NCBI GenBank assembly: GCA_016177315.1
Contig: JACOVN010000014.1
Span: 1-7,604, forward strand
Direction of reading: 5' to 3'
Length of the DNA: 7,604 bases
Source of the DNA: Candidatus Woesearchaeota archaeon
GTDB lineage: Archaea > Nanobdellota > Nanobdellia > Woesearchaeales > UBA12501
A program made the position numbers and the translations under genes. This document shows positions 4,579 through 7,604 of the stretch, one piece after another. The notes under the pieces are model-generated. The model saw only the letters and a list, made by a program, of their open reading frames with translations. It ran no database searches and had not been told where the DNA came from. The first letter of the stretch is position 1; each line of letters begins with the position of its first letter.

Positions 4579-7026
4579 TTACCCTTCTACCACCTTCGCC
4601 ATATCCATAACCTTATCTCCATCTTCTATCTTCATCAGCCTTACACCTTGCGTATTTCTGCCAATCACGGAAATGCCCTGCACTGGCATTCTAATAGCAA
4701 TGCCTTTCTGAGAAATTAACATAACCTCATCATCATCCGAAACAGTATTCACAGCTACAACCTTCCCATTCCTATCCGTACATTGGATATTGATGACTCC
4801 GATGCCTCCTCTACTGATTAATCGATATTCTGCAATGCTGCTTCTCTTTCCATAGCCATGTTCTGTAACTGTGAGTAATGTTTTTGTCTCATCCGCAATA
4901 ACCATATCCACGATCTCGTCTCCTTCCCTTAGAGTAACACCTCTCACTCCTCTCGAGGTTCTGCCAATAGATCGGGCATCTTCCTCATGGAACCTGGCTG
5001 CCATACCATTCTTCGTTGCCAGGATGAGCTGCTGTTTTCCATCGGTCAAGAGAGCATTGACAACAGTGTCTCCTTCATCTAAGGTAATGGCAATGATGCC
5101 AGTTTTTCTTGGATTGGAATATTCTGTTAAATTTGTTTTTTTAATAATGCCCTTCTTCGTTGCTAGGATAAGATAGTGTTGATCGTCAAACTGCTTGACT
5201 GGAACATAGGCCATGATCTTTTCTCCAGCATCGAGCTTCATTAAATTGGCAACGGCCTTGCCCTTGGACTGCCGAGAGGCTTCTGGGATTTCATAGACTT
5301 TCAGCCAGTGGATCTTTCCCTTGTCCGTAAAGAACAAAACAGAGCTATGCGTCGAGGCAACGAAGATATGCTCCACAAAATCCTCTTCTCTTGTTCCTGT
5401 TGCAATAATTCCTTTCCCTCCTCGCTGCTGGGCCCGATAGGTATCTACCGGCAATCGCTTGATGTAGCCTGCATGGGTTATCGTGACTGCCATATCCTGC
5501 TCTGCAATCAAATCTTCCTGCTGCAATGTGCCAGCAGCTTCTTCAATACGTGTTCTCCTTTCATCCCCATACTTCTGCTTCAGTTCCTCCAATTCTTGCA
5601 CAATAATAGCCAGGATTTTCTCCTCTGAAGCAAGAATCCCCTTCAGCATAGCAATGAGTTTTATTAACTCCTGATGCTCGTCCCGGATTTTCTGCTGCTC
5701 TAAGCTTGCCAGCCTCTGTAATTTCATTTCTAAAATGGCCTTTGCCTGTATTTCTGTCAAGGCATAATCAGCGATAAGCATCTGCTGAGCTGCAGCAACA
5801 TCCTTGCTCTGCTTGATTTTCTGCACCACTGCATCTATATCGGCAAGAGCAATGAGCAATCCCTGTAGAATGTGGTCTCGCTCCTCTGCCTTTTTCAAAT
5901 CAAATGCTGTTCTTCTTCTCACAACAATTCTCCTGTGGAGCACATGCTGTTCTACCATGCCCTTGAGATTCAGAACTTTTGGCTCATTTTCGACCAGCGC
6001 GAGCATGATAATGCCAAAGGTATTTCGCATTCTCGTGAAGGTATAGAGCTGATTCAAGACAACATTGGGATCTGTATCTTTCTTTAGTTCGATAACAATC
6101 CTCATTCCTTCCCTGTTGGATTCATCCCTAAGGTCATGGATGCCAGGAATTTTCTTCTCTCTCACTAAAGCAGCAATCTCCTCAATGAGTTGAGATTTAT
6201 TGACCATGTAGGGAATTTCTGTAACCAGGATTCTCTGCCTGCCTTTGTATTCCTCGACAGTTGCCTTGGCCACATTGATAATTTTCCCTCGGCCTGTTTT
6301 GTAAGCATCCAGAATGCCTTGTCTTCCCTGGATGATGCCTGCAGTGGGGAAATCTGGACCTTGGACGAATTGCAGCAATTCCTCGACAGTTATTGCAGGA
6401 TTCTGGATTAACGCAATCGTTGCATTAATAACTTCAAGAATATTATGAGGAGGAATGTTGGTTGCCATACCGACAGCAATGCCAGCACTCCCATTAATCA
6501 GGAGATTGGGCAATTTTCCAGGCAGAACCATTGGCTCTTGCAAGCTCCCGTCGAAGTTGGGCATGAAATCTACTGTTTCTTTTTCTATATCAACCAATAA
6601 TTCTTCCGCGATCTTTGCTAAATGACATTCTGTATACCGCATTGCAGCTGGATTATCTCCATCAACGCTGCCGAAATTTCCCTGGCCATCGATTAAGGGA
6701 TAGCGCATGGAGAAATCCTGAGCCATCCTGACTAAGGCATCGTAGACTGCCATGTCGCCATGAGGATGATATTTCCCAAGCACTTCTCCCACAATCCTAG
6801 CAGATTTCTTGAAGGGCCGGTTATGCAGCATGCCATTCTCCCACATGGAATACAGAACTCTCCTATGCACTGGCTTTAATCCATCCCGCACATCCGGCAA
6901 AGCCCTGCCAACAATAACCGACATAGCATAGCCTAGATAATTCTTCTGCATCTCCTCCTCAATGACCTTCTGGATCACCTTAGAAGCAGGCTGCCCAGGC
7001 GTTTCAGAATTGCTTTCCTCTGGCAT
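4579..7026 (-). CDS. gyrA: DNA gyrase subunit A
   Basis: The 815-residue protein has the full bacterial-type GyrA layout. The winged-helix/tower DNA-cleavage domain (about 17-500) contains [15 protein letters not shown], the KYHPHGD motif and the catalytic pair AAMRY with R130 and nucleophile Y131. The C-terminal beta-pinwheel (about 505-810) has the GyrA box QQRGGKG (533-539), which indicates a supercoiling gyrase and not topoisomerase IV. It works with GyrB (absent from this window) as an A2B2 enzyme that introduces negative supercoils using ATP. The position equivalent to E. coli Ser83 is Met92 and the Asp87 equivalent, D96, is kept. There is no long acidic C-terminal tail. The start at 7026 follows GAGGAT (7035-7030) and a TATA box at 7072-7065. 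It ends 7 nt from the convergent upstream gene. Archaeal gyrase is considered a transfer from bacteria. Confidence 0.97.
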   Translation of the reverse strand: MPEESNSETPGQPASKVIQKVIEEEMQKNYLGYAMSVIVGRALPDVRDGLKPVHRRVLYSMWENGMLHNRPFKKSARIVGEVLGKYHPHGDMAVYDALVRMAQDFSMRYPLIDGQGNFGSVDGDNPAAMRYTECHLAKIAEELLVDIEKETVDFMPNFDGSLQEPMVLPGKLPNLLINGSAGIAVGMATNIPPHNILEVINATIALIQNPAITVEELLQFVQGPDFPTAGIIQGRQGILDAYKTGRGKIINVAKATVEEYKGRQRILVTEIPYMVNKSQLIEEIAALVREKKIPGIHDLRDESNREGMRIVIELKKDTDPNVVLNQLYTFTRMRNTFGIIMLALVENEPKVLNLKGMVEQHVLHRRIVVRRRTAFDLKKAEERDHILQGLLIALADIDAVVQKIKQSKDVAAAQQMLIADYALTEIQAKAILEMKLQRLASLEQQKIRDEHQELIKLIAMLKGILASEEKILAIIVQELEELKQKYGDERRTRIEEAAGTLQQEDLIAEQDMAVTITHAGYIKRLPVDTYRAQQRGGKGIIATGTREEDFVEHIFVASTHSSVLFFTDKGKIHWLKVYEIPEASRQSKGKAVANLMKLDAGEKIMAYVPVKQFDDQHYLILATKKGIIKKTNLTEYSNPRKTGIIAITLDEGDTVVNALLTDGKQQLILATKNGMAARFHEEDARSIGRTSRGVRGVTLREGDEIVDMVIADETKTLLTVTEHGYGKRSSIAEYRLISRGGIGVINIQCTDRNGKVVAVNTVSDDDEVMLISQKGIAIRMPVQGISVIGRNTQGVRLMKIEDGDKVMDMAKVVEG

Positions 7027-7064
7027 TGTATCCTCAAAAATCCAAGAAAAAAGAGGAGGGATTG

Positions 7065-7072
7065 TTTATAAA
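7065..7072 (-). promoter_or_regulatory. gyrA promoter TATA box
   Basis: TTTATAAA lies on the minus strand 39-46 nt before the gyrA ATG. A start about 25 nt downstream would be near 7043, giving a short leader of about 17 nt that contains the GAGGAT ribosome binding site. This shows that gyrA can be transcribed separately from the zinc-ribbon gene upstream. Confidence 0.6.
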
Positions 7073-7094
7073 GGTTGTGGCGTTAAAATGAGTT

Positions 7095-7120
7095 TATAAG
7101 GCGTATAAGGCAGGTATAGG
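7095..7120 (-). repeat. Short tandem TATA-like repeat upstream of gyrA
   Basis: The plus strand has TATAAGGC at 7095-7102 and again at 7104-7111, then TATAGG at 7115-7120. On the minus strand this reads as CCTATA, GCCTTATA, GCCTTATA, just upstream of the CCTTTATAAA promoter box. The two perfect copies are 9 bp apart. It lies in the 54-bp gap between the zinc-ribbon stop and the gyrA TATA box. It may be alternative promoter boxes or a binding site for a regulator. Confidence 0.45.
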
Positions 7121-7126
7121 AGAATT

Positions 7127-7276
7127 TCACTTCGGAATTTTCTGCAGGATTGCGTCTTTTATGCCCATAGAAAAACCACAATACACACATACTTTTCTTT
7201 TCCCTGCAAGCACATTCGTCATGCTCTGATACTTCATTCTATTTCTGCACTTCGGGCACTGGAGTAAGAACATCAT
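7127..7276 (-). CDS. Small zinc-ribbon protein (49 aa)
   Basis: On the minus strand ATGATG at 7276-7271 opens a frame of 49 codons ending in TGA at 7129-7127. The protein begins MMFLLQCPKCRNRMKYQ and contains CPKC (residues 7-10) and CVYC followed by GFS (30-33), that is C-x2-C-x19-C-x2-C, a typical zinc-ribbon knuckle pair. The rest is basic (RNRMK, GKRKV, a final IPK), suggesting nucleic-acid or ribosome binding. The first ATG overlaps the TGA stop of the upstream acidic ORF (ATGA), so it is translationally coupled to it; ATG 7273 is an equally possible start. A ribosome binding site (GGAG/GGGGGA) lies within the end of the acidic ORF. I do not know a named function for this ribbon. gyrA lies 100 nt downstream behind its own promoter. 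Confidence 0.8.
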   Translation of the reverse strand: MMFLLQCPKCRNRMKYQSMTNVLAGKRKVCVYCGFSMGIKDAILQKIPK

Positions 7277-7587
7277 TCCCCCTTCTCCTCTTCCTGCTCT
7301 GATGTTTCTGGAGTTTCCTCTTCAGCATTTTCTTCTTCTTTTTCTCCAGGCTCCTCTTCGCTTTCTGCAAATTCCTCTAATTCCTCTGACAGTTTCCTTC
7401 CGTGCTGTTGCTCAGTTTTCTCTGCAGTTTCTTGCTGCTCCTCTTCCATTTCCTCTCTCGCTTCCTTTTCAATCGCTTCTGCAAGAGAACTGGATGAAGT
7501 TGGTTCTGTTTCTGCACTCTCTGTTACGATTGGCGTTTCCTCTGACGCTTCTGCCTGTGTGGTTTTCAATTCTGCAGGTTCTGCCAT
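7273..7587 (-). CDS. Glutamate-rich acidic protein or acidic C-terminal tail (start uncertain)
   Basis: From the ATG at 7587 the frame gives 104 residues: 40 Glu and no Asp, only 8 Lys/Arg, no Cys, one Phe, and many Ala, Thr, Ser and Gln. It is clearly low-complexity and probably disordered or helical, with no fold or membrane segment visible. The frame is open upstream to the window edge (codons H-E-K-K-E before the Met), and the purine run AAGGAA touches the ATG with no proper spacing. The ORF may therefore be the acidic tail of a longer protein whose main domain lies outside the window. Its TGA stop overlaps the ATG of the zinc-ribbon gene. Acidic tails are common on chromatin, chaperone and segregation proteins, but no function can be assigned here. 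Confidence 0.6.
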   Translation of the reverse strand: MAEPAELKTTQAEASEETPIVTESAETEPTSSSSLAEAIEKEAREEMEEEQQETAEKTEQQHGRKLSEELEEFAESEEEPGEKEEENAEEETPETSEQEEEKGE

Positions 7588-7604
7588 TTCCTTCTTTTCA
7601 TGCT

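Overview
The window reads as a piece of an archaeal chromosome. An archaeal DnaG-type primase and an archaeal Fap7/AK6-type NMP kinase are present, start codons follow GAGG/GGAGG ribosome binding sites, and promoters look like TTTATATA boxes about 25 nt before the inferred start, some with a purine-rich BRE-like stretch. A bacterial-type GyrA together with a secreted protein built of CGNGxC...ExxxxCxxDC repeats is the sort of gene content I associate with DPANN archaea (Woesearchaeota/Pacearchaeota-like). That lineage call is inference from gene content, not from a phylogeny.

Layout. 1-541, plus strand: the 3' end of a Fap7/AK6 adenylate kinase gene, then a small unrecognised 70-aa gene. 549-2157, minus strand: dnaG and, directly after its stop codon, an unrecognised 120-aa gene. 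2158-2754: a 597-nt intergenic region holding the dnaG leader and promoter, a strongly base-paired element (about 2379-2537) that may be a non-coding RNA or dispersed repeat, and a clear promoter for the next plus-strand gene. 2755-4571, plus strand: a two-gene exported unit, first a 309-aa secreted protein with seven four-cysteine repeats and a six-cysteine tail, then a 291-aa exported protein whose N-terminal half looks like a thioredoxin fold with a single active-site cysteine (CGSL). 4579-7026, minus strand: gyrA with its own promoter, ending 7 nt from the preceding convergent gene. 7127-7587, minus strand: a 49-aa zinc-ribbon gene whose start overlaps the stop of a very glutamate-rich ORF that stays open to the window edge.

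How it fits together. dnaG, gyrA and fap7 are information-processing genes (DNA replication or RNA processing, supercoiling, nucleotide metabolism or ribosome maturation). Between them sits the more unusual part: a disulfide-rich surface or secreted protein apparently co-translated with a thioredoxin-like exported protein. The simplest hypothesis is a substrate and its dedicated folding or redox partner. I saw no CRISPR array, tRNA, rRNA, insertion sequence or phage gene.
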